Assembly: GCF_018129685.1 (NCBI RefSeq)
Contig: NZ_JAFCLG010000001.1
Coordinates: 372,001-436,000, forward strand
DNA: 64,000 nucleotides
DNA from: Bradyrhizobium manausense
GTDB taxonomy: Bacteria > Pseudomonadota > Alphaproteobacteria > Rhizobiales > Xanthobacteraceae
Reading direction: 5' to 3'
Shown: positions 26,594 through 35,848 of the stretch, piece by piece
Position numbering within the stretch: position 1 is the first letter of the stretch
Layout: every line of letters begins with the position of its first letter
Translations under genes and position numbers: made by a program
Notes under the pieces: model-generated
What the model was told of the DNA's origin: nothing
The model's input: only the letters and a program-made list of their open reading frames with translations
Database searches by the model: none

Positions 26594-27786
26594 GCGACTC
26601 TCCTTGCCGCGCCGGCCTTCGTCAAGATCGTATCGAGACAGCCGATCATCTCCGCGATCTCTCCCTTCGTGACGTTCAGCGCCGGCATGAAGCGCAAGCT
26701 GTCGAGCTGCGGCGCGTTCAACAGCACGCCGGCCTCGAAGGCCTGCGCGACGATACCGGGCGCGATCGGCAGCTTGAGGTCGAGCGCGAGCAGCAGGCCG
26801 CGCCCCCGCACGCCGCCGAGGCCGTGCCGTGCCGAGACTTTCTGCAGTTCGCTTTCGAGCAGCAGGCCGGTCTCGGCCACCTGCTTCAGAAACTCCGGCT
26901 TGCCGACCTCTTCGAGCACGGCGAGGCCGGCCGCGCACATTACCGGGTTGCCGTTGAACGTGCCGCCCTGATCGCCATGCTCGAAGCAGGAGGCGCGCTC
27001 GGTCGCAAGCAGCGCTGCGAGCGGCACGCCGCCGCCGATGCCCTTGCCGAGCGTCATGATGTCGGGCGCAATCCCGGTGTGCTCGTAGTGGAACAGCTGT
27101 CCGGTCCGGCCCATGCCGGTCTGGATCTCGTCGAAGATGAGCAGCAGGCCATGCGCCTCGGTCAGCGCACGCAGCTCACGCAGGAACGCATCGGTTGCCG
27201 GCCACACGCCTGATTCACCCTGGATCGGCTCGAGCATGACGGCGACCGTGTTGCCGTTGATCAGTTTCTCCACCGAGGCGATGTCGTTGAGTTTCGCCTT
27301 CTTGAAGCCGGCGACTTTCGGCTCGAACAGCGGCTCGAACGCCTTCTTGCCCGAGGCCGACATCGTCGCCAGCGTCCGTCCGTGGAAGCCGCTTTCGAAC
27401 GTGATGATCTCGAACGCGCCGCCTTTGTGCAGGCTGCCATATTTGCGCGCGAGCTTGATCGCGCCCTCATTGGCATCCGCGCCGGAATTGGCGAAGAACA
27501 CCTGGTCGAACGCGCTGTTCTCGACGAGCGCCTGCGCGAGCTTGAGACTCGGCTCGTTGTAGAAGGCAGGGCTCGGCGTCAGCAGCCGCTTGGCCTGTGA
27601 CGCGAGCGCTTCCGCAACCGCAGGCGGGGAATGCCCGAGGCAGTTCACGGCCCAGCCCTGCACGAAATCGAGATAGCGCTTGCGGCTGTCGTCCCAGAGG
27701 TATGAGCCGGCGCCACGGACGAACACGGCCTTGGGCCGTGCGGTGATGTCCATCAGCGCGTCATACGGATGGGTGGCGGTGGTCAT
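26590..27786 (-). CDS. argD: Acetylornithine/aminotransferase class III, ArgD-like
   Basis: 398 residues from ATG 27786, preceded by AGGAG. PLP-dependent transaminase of arginine synthesis (N-acetylglutamate semialdehyde to N-acetylornithine), or a related omega-transaminase. Visible features: [40 protein letters not shown], the [14 protein letters not shown] motif, [15 protein letters not shown] and the PLP lysine in [19 protein letters not shown]. The usual partner argF is not adjacent. The upstream region holds an arginine-rich leader frame and a terminator hairpin, which supports an arginine role. The frame is open upstream through that hairpin (to 27921), but I reject that start. Confidence 0.88.
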   Translation of the reverse strand: MTTATHPYDALMDITARPKAVFVRGAGSYLWDDSRKRYLDFVQGWAVNCLGHSPPAVAEALASQAKRLLTPSPAFYNEPSLKLAQALVENSAFDQVFFANSGADANEGAIKLARKYGSLHKGGAFEIITFESGFHGRTLATMSASGKKAFEPLFEPKVAGFKKAKLNDIASVEKLINGNTVAVMLEPIQGESGVWPATDAFLRELRALTEAHGLLLIFDEIQTGMGRTGQLFHYEHTGIAPDIMTLGKGIGGGVPLAALLATERASCFEHGDQGGTFNGNPVMCAAGLAVLEEVGKPEFLKQVAETGLLLESELQKVSARHGLGGVRGRGLLLALDLKLPIAPGIVAQAFEAGVLLNAPQLDSLRFMPALNVTKGEIAEMIGCLDTILTKAGAARRVA

Positions 27787-27821
27787 GTCGAACTCCTGTT
27801 GGGGCGGGTGAAAGCGTGGGC

Positions 27822-27859
27822 GCAAAAGCAAAAAGGCCGCACCTTGCGGGTGCGGCCTT
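27822..27859 (-). terminator. Terminator hairpin in the argD leader (putative attenuator)
   Basis: On the minus strand AAGGCCGCACC-CGCAA-GGTGCGGCCTT forms a perfect 11-bp stem with a 5-nt loop, followed by TTT-G-CTTTT. It lies 36 nt before the argD start codon and after the arginine-rich leader frame, not after a gene. A leader segment (GGGTGCG, 27909-27915) can instead pair with CGCACCC (27848-27854) in the 5' arm and loop. Confidence 0.8.
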
Positions 27860-27886
27860 GTCGAAAACCTGGCTGAATTCAGTGGT

Positions 27887-27976
27887 TCAGCGGCGTCGTT
27901 GGACATGGCGCACCCTCTCATCGTCGCGGGAGCGACGACGGAGCATTTCGGTGCGCTGGTGGGTCCGGTTGATCAT
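27887..27976 (-). CDS. Putative arginine-rich leader peptide of argD
   Basis: A 29-codon frame from ATG 27976 to TGA 27887. Eleven codons are arginine, with clusters MLRRRSR near the middle and QRRR just before the stop; CGT, CGC, CGG, CGA and AGG are all used. An inner ATG at 27946 would give 19 residues with nine Arg. It ends 27 nt before the terminator stem. This fits a ribosome-stalling leader that senses charged tRNA-Arg. Weak points: no good Shine-Dalgarno before either ATG, and GC-rich DNA favours Arg codons by chance. Confidence 0.55.
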   Translation of the reverse strand: MINRTHQRTEMLRRRSRDDERVRHVQRRR

Positions 27977-28052
27977 GGGGCGGGTGCGTACAGCCGATTG
28001 GCAGGGCTTGTCAAGCGGGCGTTTTGCCCAACACCCGCCTGGCGTGTATCGG

Positions 28053-28697
28053 TCAGGTCAGATGCGCGGCCTCTTCGGCGTCCTCGTCGCCCCAGTCCGC
28101 GTCTGCGATCTCGGTGTCGATCAGCTCGCCGCGCATCAGCTTGAGCGGCGATTTCCAGTACAGCGCGATGTTGTGGAAGGGATCGGTCAGCACCTTGAAC
28201 GCCCACACCAGCCCGGTCGTGACGCCGCGCGTCGCGAACAGCTGCAGCGTGCGCGCCAGCCCGCCGCCGATGCCGATCGCGAGCCACAGCGTACCGACAT
28301 GGCGCAAGAAGTCGAGACGGCTGGCCGGGGGATCGAACAGTCCGAACAGGGAAGGGAACACGTAGAGCGCAATCGGCGCGCTGCCCCAGACCAGCAGCAG
28401 GATGATCTTGCGCGTCTGGTTGTAGCCGACCTTGACCGCTTCCTTGTACTCGTTGCTGACGTCGTTGACGGCGTCATAGCCGTTCGGCTCGAAGAAGAAA
28501 TGCCCGGTCTGTCGCGTCAGCATCGCGACCCAGCCGATGATACCGGCGAGGGCAGGATCCGTGAACAGCAGCGCGTAGCAGCCAAGGAAGATGATCGCGC
28601 TGATCAGGTGCAGCGTCTGATTGACGGTGCTCTGGTGGTAGAAGCGGTAATCGTCGAAGCGCTGTGTGCGCAGCATGTCCGGGAGACGGCTCATCAA
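28053..28697 (-). CDS. Membrane protein, distantly Mpo1/DUF962-like
   Basis: 214 residues; ATG 28697 and the adjacent ATG 28694 are both possible. Four hydrophobic stretches (about 30-52, 54-70, 98-120, 130-152). The N-terminal YRFYHQSTVNQTLHLISAII and the later RQTGHFFFEPN place His residues like the Mpo1-like family (2-hydroxy fatty acid dioxygenase), a weak resemblance seen by eye. The C-terminus is acidic (DTEIADADWGDEDAEEA). Inner membrane. The reaction is not established. Confidence 0.65.
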   Translation of the reverse strand: MMSRLPDMLRTQRFDDYRFYHQSTVNQTLHLISAIIFLGCYALLFTDPALAGIIGWVAMLTRQTGHFFFEPNGYDAVNDVSNEYKEAVKVGYNQTRKIILLLVWGSAPIALYVFPSLFGLFDPPASRLDFLRHVGTLWLAIGIGGGLARTLQLFATRGVTTGLVWAFKVLTDPFHNIALYWKSPLKLMRGELIDTEIADADWGDEDAEEAAHLT

Positions 28698-28810
28698 AAA
28701 TCCTCGCTCGCGTTTGAAAGCGAGCGAGAACTAGGACGAGTCCGTGACCTCTGCGTGAATGCATTATAGTGTCACATTTCCGGCGCTGCACCTGACTGTG
28801 CGGGCGACGG

Positions 28811-29866
28811 CTAGTCGACTCCATATGAGGCAAACAGATCGGCGATCCCGGCGTTGATGGCCTTCGCCGCCGCGATATCGCGGTCGGCGCCGGCGGTGTC
28901 GCCCTTCTTCCGTTTGGCAAGCCCGCGTCCGTAGAGCGAACTGTCGAGCTCAGGCTTGGCGCCCAGCGCGGCGTCGTAGTCGGCCACCGCCGCATCGAGA
29001 TCGCCGAGCTTGAGATAGGTGAGGGCGCGGCTGTCCAGCGTGTAGGGATCATTCGGGGCCATTCGCAGCGACTGCTCGCAATCCTCCAGCGCCTCCGGCA
29101 AACGCCCGAGAATCGCGCGCGTCATGCAGCGCGAATTGAACAATGCGGGATTGCTCGCATTGGCCTTGATGGCGCGATCGTAATCCTCGAGCGCCAGTGC
29201 ATAATTTTGCGCGTCGAAATACATGTTGGCGCGCGCATAGAAATCGCGGTCGTTGTGTCGGCCGAGCTCGATCGACTTGGCAAAATCGGCCAGCGCGCGG
29301 TCCCGATCGCCACGGTCGCGGAAGATTCGTGCGCGGTTGCCGTAGGCCGGGCCATAGGTCGGATCGAGCTTGATCGCGCGATCGTAGTCCGCGAGCGCAT
29401 GGGCGTAGTCGTTCTTGCCGAGGTAGGAATTGCCGCGATTGTTGTAGTACCACGCGTCATTCGGATCGAGTCTGATCGCGCGCGTGTAATCCATGATGGC
29501 GTGGTCGCGGTCGCCGAGATCGTCATAGGTGATGCCGCGATTGAACCAGGCGGCGGCGCTGTCCCCGTCGAGATCGATCGCGCGGTTGAGATCGGCCAAC
29601 GCGCGCTCGGCCTCGCCCTTGCGCCGGAACATCTCGCCGCGGTTGGCGAGAGCGACCGCGTTCGACGGATCGGACTGCAGCACCGCCGAGCAACCTTCGA
29701 TACGCTGGTCCTCGCTGACCCCGTTGTCCTCGCTGTAGCACCATTGGCGCAATTGCGCGGCCGACGGGGATCGGGCGGCGGCGGGAGCGGACAGCGCAAG
29801 CAGGGCCATCACCAGGCCGGCTATGGACAGCTTGACGCAAATTCCTGATGTTTCGTCGAGTTTCAT
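28811..29866 (-). CDS. Secreted tetratricopeptide-repeat protein
   Basis: 351 residues from ATG 29866. A signal peptide (LSIAGLVMALLALSAPAAA) is followed by about seven or eight TPR units of the form ALADYDRAIKLDPTYGPAYGNRA, spanning almost the whole mature protein. It is likely a periplasmic protein-interaction scaffold. No enzymatic domain. It is divergent from the next gene on the plus strand with a short intergenic region. Confidence 0.85.
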   Translation of the reverse strand: MKLDETSGICVKLSIAGLVMALLALSAPAAARSPSAAQLRQWCYSEDNGVSEDQRIEGCSAVLQSDPSNAVALANRGEMFRRKGEAERALADLNRAIDLDGDSAAAWFNRGITYDDLGDRDHAIMDYTRAIRLDPNDAWYYNNRGNSYLGKNDYAHALADYDRAIKLDPTYGPAYGNRARIFRDRGDRDRALADFAKSIELGRHNDRDFYARANMYFDAQNYALALEDYDRAIKANASNPALFNSRCMTRAILGRLPEALEDCEQSLRMAPNDPYTLDSRALTYLKLGDLDAAVADYDAALGAKPELDSSLYGRGLAKRKKGDTAGADRDIAAAKAINAGIADLFASYGVD

Positions 29867-29938
29867 TTGTCGGCCCGGTCGCAACCATTGCAGCTCTAGC
29901 GCGTTTGTGATCGAAGGACGCGAATTGGTTCGAACCGG

Positions 29939-30937
29939 TTGCCTGTCGGTTCAGACCAACAGGGCGGGACCATCGAGATTATTGCAGCCTTGTCCGACAC
30001 CTCATACCCGATCGACCTCGACAGCATCAGAGGCGCGTTTCCGCCGGGCGTCGAGGCGCCGCCTCTGTTGCTGGATTTTGCCGGCTGGCTGAACGGGCGT
30101 CCTTGGGGCAGCGTCGGCTGCTTCTCCCTGCAGGGCCAGTTTTCCGACCAGGCGCCGATCTTCGACGGCAGCCCCTTGCGCGATCGCTTCGCGTTGTTCA
30201 TGCGCCTGCCTGATGGCTCGGCCGTCGGCGGCTGGTACGGCGCTGGTCTCGATCGCGACGATCCCCCGATCGTAGGCCTCGGCTCGGAGGGCGATTACGA
30301 GCTGCTGGCGCCATCCCTCGACGCGCTGCTGACAAAACTCACCTCGCAGCAATTCGACAAGGCCTGGCACGATTTGCGGCCGCATGGCGAGGTCGAGCCT
30401 CAGACGGTCGAGCTCGCGCAATGGCTCGCGCGGCGGCCGGCCGGGGAGCCCGTTGCATGCGAAGACGGCGCGTCGGAACTGCCGGATTTCCGCGGCTTCG
30501 TCGAGAAGTGGAGCCGGGATCGGGAGGAATACTGGGCCAATCACCGCCTGATGGCCGAGCTCGGCTGGCGGCTCGCCGCGCATCTGCCCAAGGGCAAGAA
30601 CGCCTGGGACAAGACGCATTTCGAGGTCGCCATATCAGGCAAGCAGTATGAAGCACGGGTGCTGTCGCGCGGACCGCAGCCGTTCGAGGAAGCGGCCTCG
30701 ATCGAATCCCTGCTGCGCGACCTGCGCGAGGAGATGCTGAAGGCGCAGCCCGAACTCGGGCTGTGGTACGCGATGAAGTTCGGCCTCTATGCCGACGGCC
30801 GCGTCATGCCGAACTTCGAATACGATGTGCGCCCGATCATCGCCGGCGAGCCGGCACTGCTCGCTGAGGCCCAGGCCGATCTCGCCCGCGCCCCGCGCCC
30901 GGAGCGGTGGGTGCCGAAATGGCTGGCTGCTGGCTGA
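29939..30937 (+). CDS. Hypothetical protein, possibly SUKH/YezG immunity-like
   Basis: 332 residues from a TTG at 29939; no good ribosome site is seen, and a TTG at 29990 is an alternative. No signal peptide. The first 130 residues include LALFMRLPDGSAVGGWYGAG and VGLGSEGDYELLAPSLDALL, recalling SMI1/KNR4 (SUKH) domains. The C-terminal part ELGLWYAMKFGLYADGRVMPNFEYD recalls the YezG/DUF600 immunity fold. Both are impressions, not alignments. No toxin gene is adjacent, so the role is open. Confidence 0.6.
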   Translation: MPVGSDQQGGTIEIIAALSDTSYPIDLDSIRGAFPPGVEAPPLLLDFAGWLNGRPWGSVGCFSLQGQFSDQAPIFDGSPLRDRFALFMRLPDGSAVGGWYGAGLDRDDPPIVGLGSEGDYELLAPSLDALLTKLTSQQFDKAWHDLRPHGEVEPQTVELAQWLARRPAGEPVACEDGASELPDFRGFVEKWSRDREEYWANHRLMAELGWRLAAHLPKGKNAWDKTHFEVAISGKQYEARVLSRGPQPFEEAASIESLLRDLREEMLKAQPELGLWYAMKFGLYADGRVMPNFEYDVRPIIAGEPALLAEAQADLARAPRPERWVPKWLAAG

Positions 30938-31022
30938 TCTCCCCCGAACGGCAGGCAACCAGTAAGTGTTTGGTTAATGTTTCCTTGCTACTCACTGGGC
31001 CGCTTCGAATTTGGGGGAGCCC

Positions 31023-32285
31023 ATGAGATTCTTCGGGCGACGGACAAGCCAGGACCGCGATTGTCAGATCGGGCAAGCGGTCTTCGAACATTCGGTTGAT
31101 GCGATCATGGTGCTGGCGGGACCCAAGATCATCGCCTGTAACGAGGCGGCGGTCAGGTTTGGCGGCTATCGCAGCAAGGCCGATCTGCTGTCCCGGTCGC
31201 CGGCCGATATGGCTCCTGAATTCCAGGCAGACGGCCGTCGCTCGTCGGACTGCGTCCAGGAGACGCTCGCGCGGGCGAAGAAGGAGGGCTACGCCCGCTT
31301 CGAATGGATCACGCGCCGAGCGGACGGGCAGATGGTCCCGGTGCAGGTCACCCTTGTTCCCGCGGAGATCGATGGCCAGCCCGTCGTCATCAGCTTTCGC
31401 CGGGATTTGTCGGAGCTGATTGCCGCGCGGGAAGAGAAGAAGCGCGCCATCGCCAAACTTGCCGGCGAATTCGAGGAAACCATCGGCTCGATTGCCAACG
31501 CCGTGTCGTCGGCTGCCAAGGACGTGGAGGCGACGGCCGGCTCGCTGAGCTCGACCGCCGAGAACGCCGCGCAACGCGTCTCGACCGTCGCCGCCGCTTC
31601 GTCCGAAGCATCTGCCAACGTCCAGTCGGTCGCGGGCGCGACCGAAGAGCTGTCGAGCTCCGTTGCCGAGATCAACCGTCAGGTCGCGACTTCCTCGAGC
31701 ATTGCTGGCGAGGCGGTGCAGGCATCCGCGCGCACCAATGATCTCGTGAGGAGTCTGTCGGAAGCCGCAGGCAGGATCGGTGCGGTCACCGAAATGATCA
31801 ATGCGATCGCGAGCCAGACCAATCTTCTGGCCTTGAACGCTACGATCGAGGCGGCGCGAGCTGGCGATGCCGGTCGCGGTTTCGCCGTCGTTGCCGCCGA
31901 AGTCAAAAGCCTCTCAAGCCAGACGGCCAAGGCCACCGAAGAGATTAGCGCGCACATCAGTGCCATGCAGCGGGCGACCGACGACACCGTTGCCGCGATC
32001 CAGGGGGTCGGCACGACGATCGGGCAGATCAGTGACATTGCCAAGACGATTGCCATTGCTGTCGAGCAGCAAGGGCAGGCGACCCAGGAGATCGCGCGCT
32101 CTGTCAATCAGGCCGCTACGGGCACCAGCGAAGTCGCCAGCAACATCAACGCCGTAACGCAGACGATCGACGCCGCTGGCGCATCCGCCATTAACATGCA
32201 TGGCGCGGCGGGCCAGTTGTCGCGCCATGCCGATGCGTTGCGCGACAAGGTGTCCGGTTTCCTTAAGGCCGTGCGCGCCGCATAG
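31023..32285 (+). CDS. Soluble methyl-accepting chemotaxis protein with PAS domain
   Basis: 420 residues from ATG 31023, which has GGGGGAG upstream. A PAS domain covers about 15-130 ([40 protein letters not shown]), and the MCP signalling domain fills the C-terminal half, with the hairpin tip [20 protein letters not shown] and [20 protein letters not shown]. No membrane segment, so it is a cytoplasmic chemoreceptor sensing an intracellular cue through PAS, perhaps redox or oxygen. No CheW-binding pentapeptide tail is seen. Confidence 0.92.
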   Translation: MRFFGRRTSQDRDCQIGQAVFEHSVDAIMVLAGPKIIACNEAAVRFGGYRSKADLLSRSPADMAPEFQADGRRSSDCVQETLARAKKEGYARFEWITRRADGQMVPVQVTLVPAEIDGQPVVISFRRDLSELIAAREEKKRAIAKLAGEFEETIGSIANAVSSAAKDVEATAGSLSSTAENAAQRVSTVAAASSEASANVQSVAGATEELSSSVAEINRQVATSSSIAGEAVQASARTNDLVRSLSEAAGRIGAVTEMINAIASQTNLLALNATIEAARAGDAGRGFAVVAAEVKSLSSQTAKATEEISAHISAMQRATDDTVAAIQGVGTTIGQISDIAKTIAIAVEQQGQATQEIARSVNQAATGTSEVASNINAVTQTIDAAGASAINMHGAAGQLSRHADALRDKVSGFLKAVRAA

Positions 32286-32306
32286 CGCACGGCGCTCGGT
32301 TGATCG

Positions 32307-33626
32307 TCAGAATCCCGCGACGCTGCCGTGCAGATCGTACTGGTCCGCGCGCTCTATCTTGGCGGTGACGATCTCGCCGACGCGCAAGGGACGGCGGCTC
32401 GAGAGGTACACCGCGCCGTCGATCTCCGGCGCATCGGCCTTGGAGCGGCCCTTGGCCACCGTCGGCCCGACCTCGTCGATGATAATCTGCTGGCGCGTGC
32501 CGACCTTGCGCTTGAGCCGGCGAGCCGAGATCTTCTGCTGGCGCGCCATCAGCGCGTTGTAGCGCTCCTGCTTGACCTCTTCCGGCACCGGGTTCTCGAT
32601 CGCGTTCGCCGTCGCGCCGGCAACTGGCTCATATTTGAAGCAGCCGAGGCGGTCGATCTCGGCTTCATCGAGCCAGTCGAGCAGATAGGCGAAGTCGGCA
32701 TCGGTCTCGCCGGGGAAGCCGACTATGAAGGTCGAGCGCAGCGCAAGGTCAGGACATTCCTCGCGCCAGCGCTTGATGCGCGCCAGCGTCTTGTCCTGCG
32801 CCGCCGGGCGCTTCATCGCCTTCAGCACCTCGGGGCTCGCATGCTGGAACGGGATGTCGAGATAGGGCAGCACCTTGCCCTCATTCATCAGCGCGATGAC
32901 TTCGTCGACATGCGGGTAGGGGTAGACATATTGCAGGCGGACCCAGGCCCCGAGCTCGCCGAGCTCGCGCGCGAGATCGAGGAATTTGGCGCGGACCTGG
33001 CGATCCTTCCACGGGCTCTCGGCGTATTTGAGATCGACGCCATAGGCCGAGGTGTCCTGCGAGATGACGAGCAGCTCCTTGACGCCGGCGCCGACGAGAC
33101 GCTCGGCCTCGCGCAGCACGTCATTGGCCGGACGCGAGACGAGGTCGCCGCGCAGCTTCGGGATGATGCAGAAGGTGCAGCGGTTGTTGCAGCCTTCGGA
33201 GATCTTCAGGTAAGCGTAGTGGCGCGGCGTCAGCTTGATGCCCTGCGGCGGCACCAGGTCGAGATGCGGATTGTGCGCCGGCGGCAGCGCGCGGTGCACG
33301 GCGTCCAGCACGCTCTCATATTGCTGCGGGCCGGTGATTGAGAGCACGCCGGGATAGGCCTGCTCGATCGCTTCCGGTTCCGCGCCCATGCAGCCCGTCA
33401 CGATCACCTTGCCGTTCTCGGCCATGGCCTCGCCGATCGCCGAGAGCGATTCCTGCTTCGCGCTGTCGAGGAAGCCGCAGGTGTTGACGATGACGATGTC
33501 GGCCCCGTCATGCTTGCGCGCGAGCTCGTAGCCCTCCGCCCGCAGGCGCGTGATGATGCGCTCGGAATCCACCAATGCCTTGGGGCACCCGAGCGATGTG
33601 AATGAAATGCGTGGCGCTCTGTCCAT
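32307..33626 (-). CDS. rimO: Ribosomal protein S12 methylthiotransferase RimO
   Basis: 439 residues. Radical-SAM enzyme that adds a methylthio group to the S12 Asp residue. The N-terminal UPF0004 domain has [18 protein letters not shown]; the three Cys of the radical-SAM cluster are in [16 protein letters not shown]; the TRAM domain ends the protein ([20 protein letters not shown]). Full length. A 17-codon relic of a different rimO N-terminus occurs 2.1 kb upstream (35684-35737, same strand). Confidence 0.97.
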   Translation of the reverse strand: MDRAPRISFTSLGCPKALVDSERIITRLRAEGYELARKHDGADIVIVNTCGFLDSAKQESLSAIGEAMAENGKVIVTGCMGAEPEAIEQAYPGVLSITGPQQYESVLDAVHRALPPAHNPHLDLVPPQGIKLTPRHYAYLKISEGCNNRCTFCIIPKLRGDLVSRPANDVLREAERLVGAGVKELLVISQDTSAYGVDLKYAESPWKDRQVRAKFLDLARELGELGAWVRLQYVYPYPHVDEVIALMNEGKVLPYLDIPFQHASPEVLKAMKRPAAQDKTLARIKRWREECPDLALRSTFIVGFPGETDADFAYLLDWLDEAEIDRLGCFKYEPVAGATANAIENPVPEEVKQERYNALMARQQKISARRLKRKVGTRQQIIIDEVGPTVAKGRSKADAPEIDGAVYLSSRRPLRVGEIVTAKIERADQYDLHGSVAGF

Positions 33627-33927
33627 ATAGTCGCCCGGGACCTACGTCTGAATTGTTCGGATATGTGAACTAAGTAATTGATCCGGCCTGAAAATTCAAC
33701 CGCTACGCAGCCTCTTACGCTGTAAAGTAGGACTCAGAATTGTTGCGCCGAAAGCTGACGAACCATGCTTGGCTCGAAGCAACGGGAACGGAAGTGGAAC
33801 CATGCTCTTGATAGAAGCGAAAGGGGAATCGCACGCGATCTGATTGGCAAGATGTCGAGGTCAACTGGCGATCTTTATTGAGCCTGCCGGACGAGCTATC
33901 CTCAGTGGCCAGTCATTCGAGAGTAAG
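33627..33927. other. Gene-free stretch upstream of rimO
   Basis: About 300 bp between the rimO start and the next gene on the plus strand. The composition is more AT-rich than the flanks. I see no RNA gene, repeat or convincing terminator. It marks the edge of the lower-GC patch that extends to about 35.8 kb. Confidence 0.5.
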
Positions 33928-34617
33928 ATGAAGCGGCAGCAGCTTTTTATGGGCAGTGTCACGCAGAGGCTGATCCCCGACACAGTAATGCGCTATCGCC
34001 AGCTTCAGGCCGCGCTCGAAGCAATTATAGCCTTGGATTGGGAGAACATGCGGCACTTGGTTCTTTCTCGCGAGGGGGGACTGGTTTGCTGTCCAGAGTG
34101 GGACCAACTTTTTGATTCCCGAAGATCGGGCCGCTACGCGGGTTGGTTCGAAGAGAATTTCGGAAACTGTCCTGCATTTCTCCGCCATCGCGCGATCGAC
34201 CTGGTCCGCTATCAGCTTGGCACTGGCGGGCCGGCACGGCAGCTAACCCTCCGAGATATGCTCATCGCGAGATCGCGATATCGTTCCAACCTGCAAGGTA
34301 TCTACTTCTGGCCACCGCGCAGTGAAGGCTTCGTGGAAGCTGACGCTTGCAATTCAATCCGGCTCCGTTTGTATGATTCAAGCGCTCGGAATTGGGGATG
34401 GCAGAAAGCAACGTTTGAAGGGGGCATGTCTATGCCTCCGCTCAAGGATGGCGCCGAGATGACGCCGGTACCGACGACGGTCGCAGAAATGGTAACATCC
34501 AGCATGGGCTGCCAGGTCAGGATGTATAACAACGACGAACTTCTGGTCGAACCGGTCATCCAGATGCTGCCGTTTCAGGATCTCGCGATTCCGAGCAGCT
34601 ATTGGCGACTGGCCTAG
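33928..34617 (+). CDS. Orphan hypothetical protein in low-GC patch
   Basis: 229 residues from ATG 33928 with GAGAG just upstream; the frame extends 28 codons further. No signal peptide or clear membrane segment. The sequence is mixed alpha/beta with several Trp (LDWENMRHLVLS, CPEWDQLFDS, YFWPPRSEGF, NWGWQKATFEGG) and ends in PSSYWRLA. Not recognised. Base and codon use are less GC-biased than in the surrounding genes, suggesting recent acquisition. It is followed by the SecF-like fragment. Confidence 0.6.
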   Translation: MKRQQLFMGSVTQRLIPDTVMRYRQLQAALEAIIALDWENMRHLVLSREGGLVCCPEWDQLFDSRRSGRYAGWFEENFGNCPAFLRHRAIDLVRYQLGTGGPARQLTLRDMLIARSRYRSNLQGIYFWPPRSEGFVEADACNSIRLRLYDSSARNWGWQKATFEGGMSMPPLKDGAEMTPVPTTVAEMVTSSMGCQVRMYNNDELLVEPVIQMLPFQDLAIPSSYWRLA

Positions 34618-34767
34618 TTTTTCGCGGACACCGTGGAGCCTTTTCGTTTTCGACATCCCCGGTGCCGACCCAGGTTGACAACGTTGGGTCCTGACGAACG
34701 GCATGGCTTCATAAGCGAATGTCTTTGAATCTGTTTCATTGGACGAGAAACAGACTAACCATCGGCG

Positions 34768-35547
34768 ATGGTTGGTTCGGACATGCCAGTGACCGCAATG
34801 AGTGACGACCCTCCGTCGTCGTCCACTTTGCTGGAGTTCGGAGCTTTCACGGCAAGTTTTCCTCGGCTAAATGAAGGAACGAGCAACTTGGAGGGGAGGG
34901 CCTTGTTCAGATCGGAATTTGTTGCCCGAACAATCACTGTCTTCGCGCTGGTCACGATACTGCTGGCAATATCGTTGCTTGCCACCAGAGGCCTGAATTT
35001 TGCTGTGGAATTCGTCGGCGGGATGATCATCGAAGCGCGCTATCCCGAAGCCGCAAGCGCTCAATCGATAACGGATACGTTGGTCCGGACAGGTTTTGGC
35101 AGCGTTTCTGTAACGGAGGTCAACCCGTTCGATTTCTACATCGTCTTGCCAACAAGAGACGCTGACCTCACACTGGAGCAGGCACAGCAGCTGGCACACC
35201 GGGTGATTGCGGCTCTAGATACAGAACGGCGTCACATAGAGGTGGGTAGCGTCGAGGTCGTTACCCGGAGGGTAGGGCGTGAATCTTTATTACTTGGAGT
35301 AATCCCCCTGATCCTCGCGTGCACGGCGATTATGATTCATTCGGCCGTACGGTACGATTGGCGTTTCGCGCTCTGGACGAATTTAGCGCATATTCGCAAC
35401 ATGACCAGCATGCTCGGGCTTTTCCTATCTGCCTATGCTGTCTTTCAATGGGAGTTCTCGATGACCTCGTTGGCGGCGATGAGCTTTGTTGCGATTTTGA
35501 TAGCTGGCGTCGGCGCCGTAGTTGCATCGCGAGTCAGGCTCCATTGA
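34768..35547 (+). CDS. Truncated SecF-like membrane protein
   Basis: 259 residues from ATG 34768 (34783 also possible). One membrane segment (about 52-72, ARTITVFALVTILLAISLL) precedes the SecD/SecF P1-type motif GLNFAVEFVGGMIIEARYPE and a periplasmic domain (TDTLVRTGFGSVSVTEVNPF). Three further segments follow (LLLGVIPLILACTAIMI and two near the C-terminus). A full SecF has six segments and conserved motifs after the fourth; these are absent. It is therefore a degenerate paralogue, probably not acting in protein export. Low-GC surroundings suggest transfer. Confidence 0.6.
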   Translation: MVGSDMPVTAMSDDPPSSSTLLEFGAFTASFPRLNEGTSNLEGRALFRSEFVARTITVFALVTILLAISLLATRGLNFAVEFVGGMIIEARYPEAASAQSITDTLVRTGFGSVSVTEVNPFDFYIVLPTRDADLTLEQAQQLAHRVIAALDTERRHIEVGSVEVVTRRVGRESLLLGVIPLILACTAIMIHSAVRYDWRFALWTNLAHIRNMTSMLGLFLSAYAVFQWEFSMTSLAAMSFVAILIAGVGAVVASRVRLH

Positions 35548-35683
35548 GCATATGAGCTCTGCTTCGCATTTGAAAACCGGCATCTCGCGCCTTAATGCGC
35601 ACACGCCCTCATTGACGGGTTGATAGTCCAGATCACAACTGCCTTCCGGCGCAATTTTTCTTCGGAAGTGGACATTCGTTGTC

Positions 35684-35737
35684 TCAGGGGCACCCGAGCG
35701 ACACGAAGCTGACCTTGGGCGCAGCCGTCTGATCCAT
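35684..35737 (-). pseudogene. N-terminal relic of a second rimO
   Basis: On the minus strand an ATG at 35737 begins 17 codons, MDQTAAPKVSFVSLGCP, then TGA. SFVSLGCP aligns with the conserved RimO start ([15 protein letters not shown] in the intact gene at 33626). After the TGA the similarity ends. The relic differs from the intact copy, so it is a diverged homologue or the former native gene, not a recent duplicate. It lies at the far border of the low-GC patch. Confidence 0.7.
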
Positions 35738-35848
35738 ATCCAAATCTGCCTGATTGACAGGCTTGAGCTAGTCCCAATTGCCCATAATTACAACCCTTTG
35801 CAGGGCCGTCCGGCATGCTATGGATGCATCGCCTGCCGTGAGTGAGAC

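Noticed and set aside
27787..27921. N-terminal extension of ArgD from ATG 27921 (or 27906, MSNDAAEPL) through the terminator hairpin
   Set aside because: ATG 27906 has GAGAGGG upstream, which is tempting, but the extension would translate the hairpin and is unlike any transaminase N-terminus; ATG 27786 with AGGAG fits the family.
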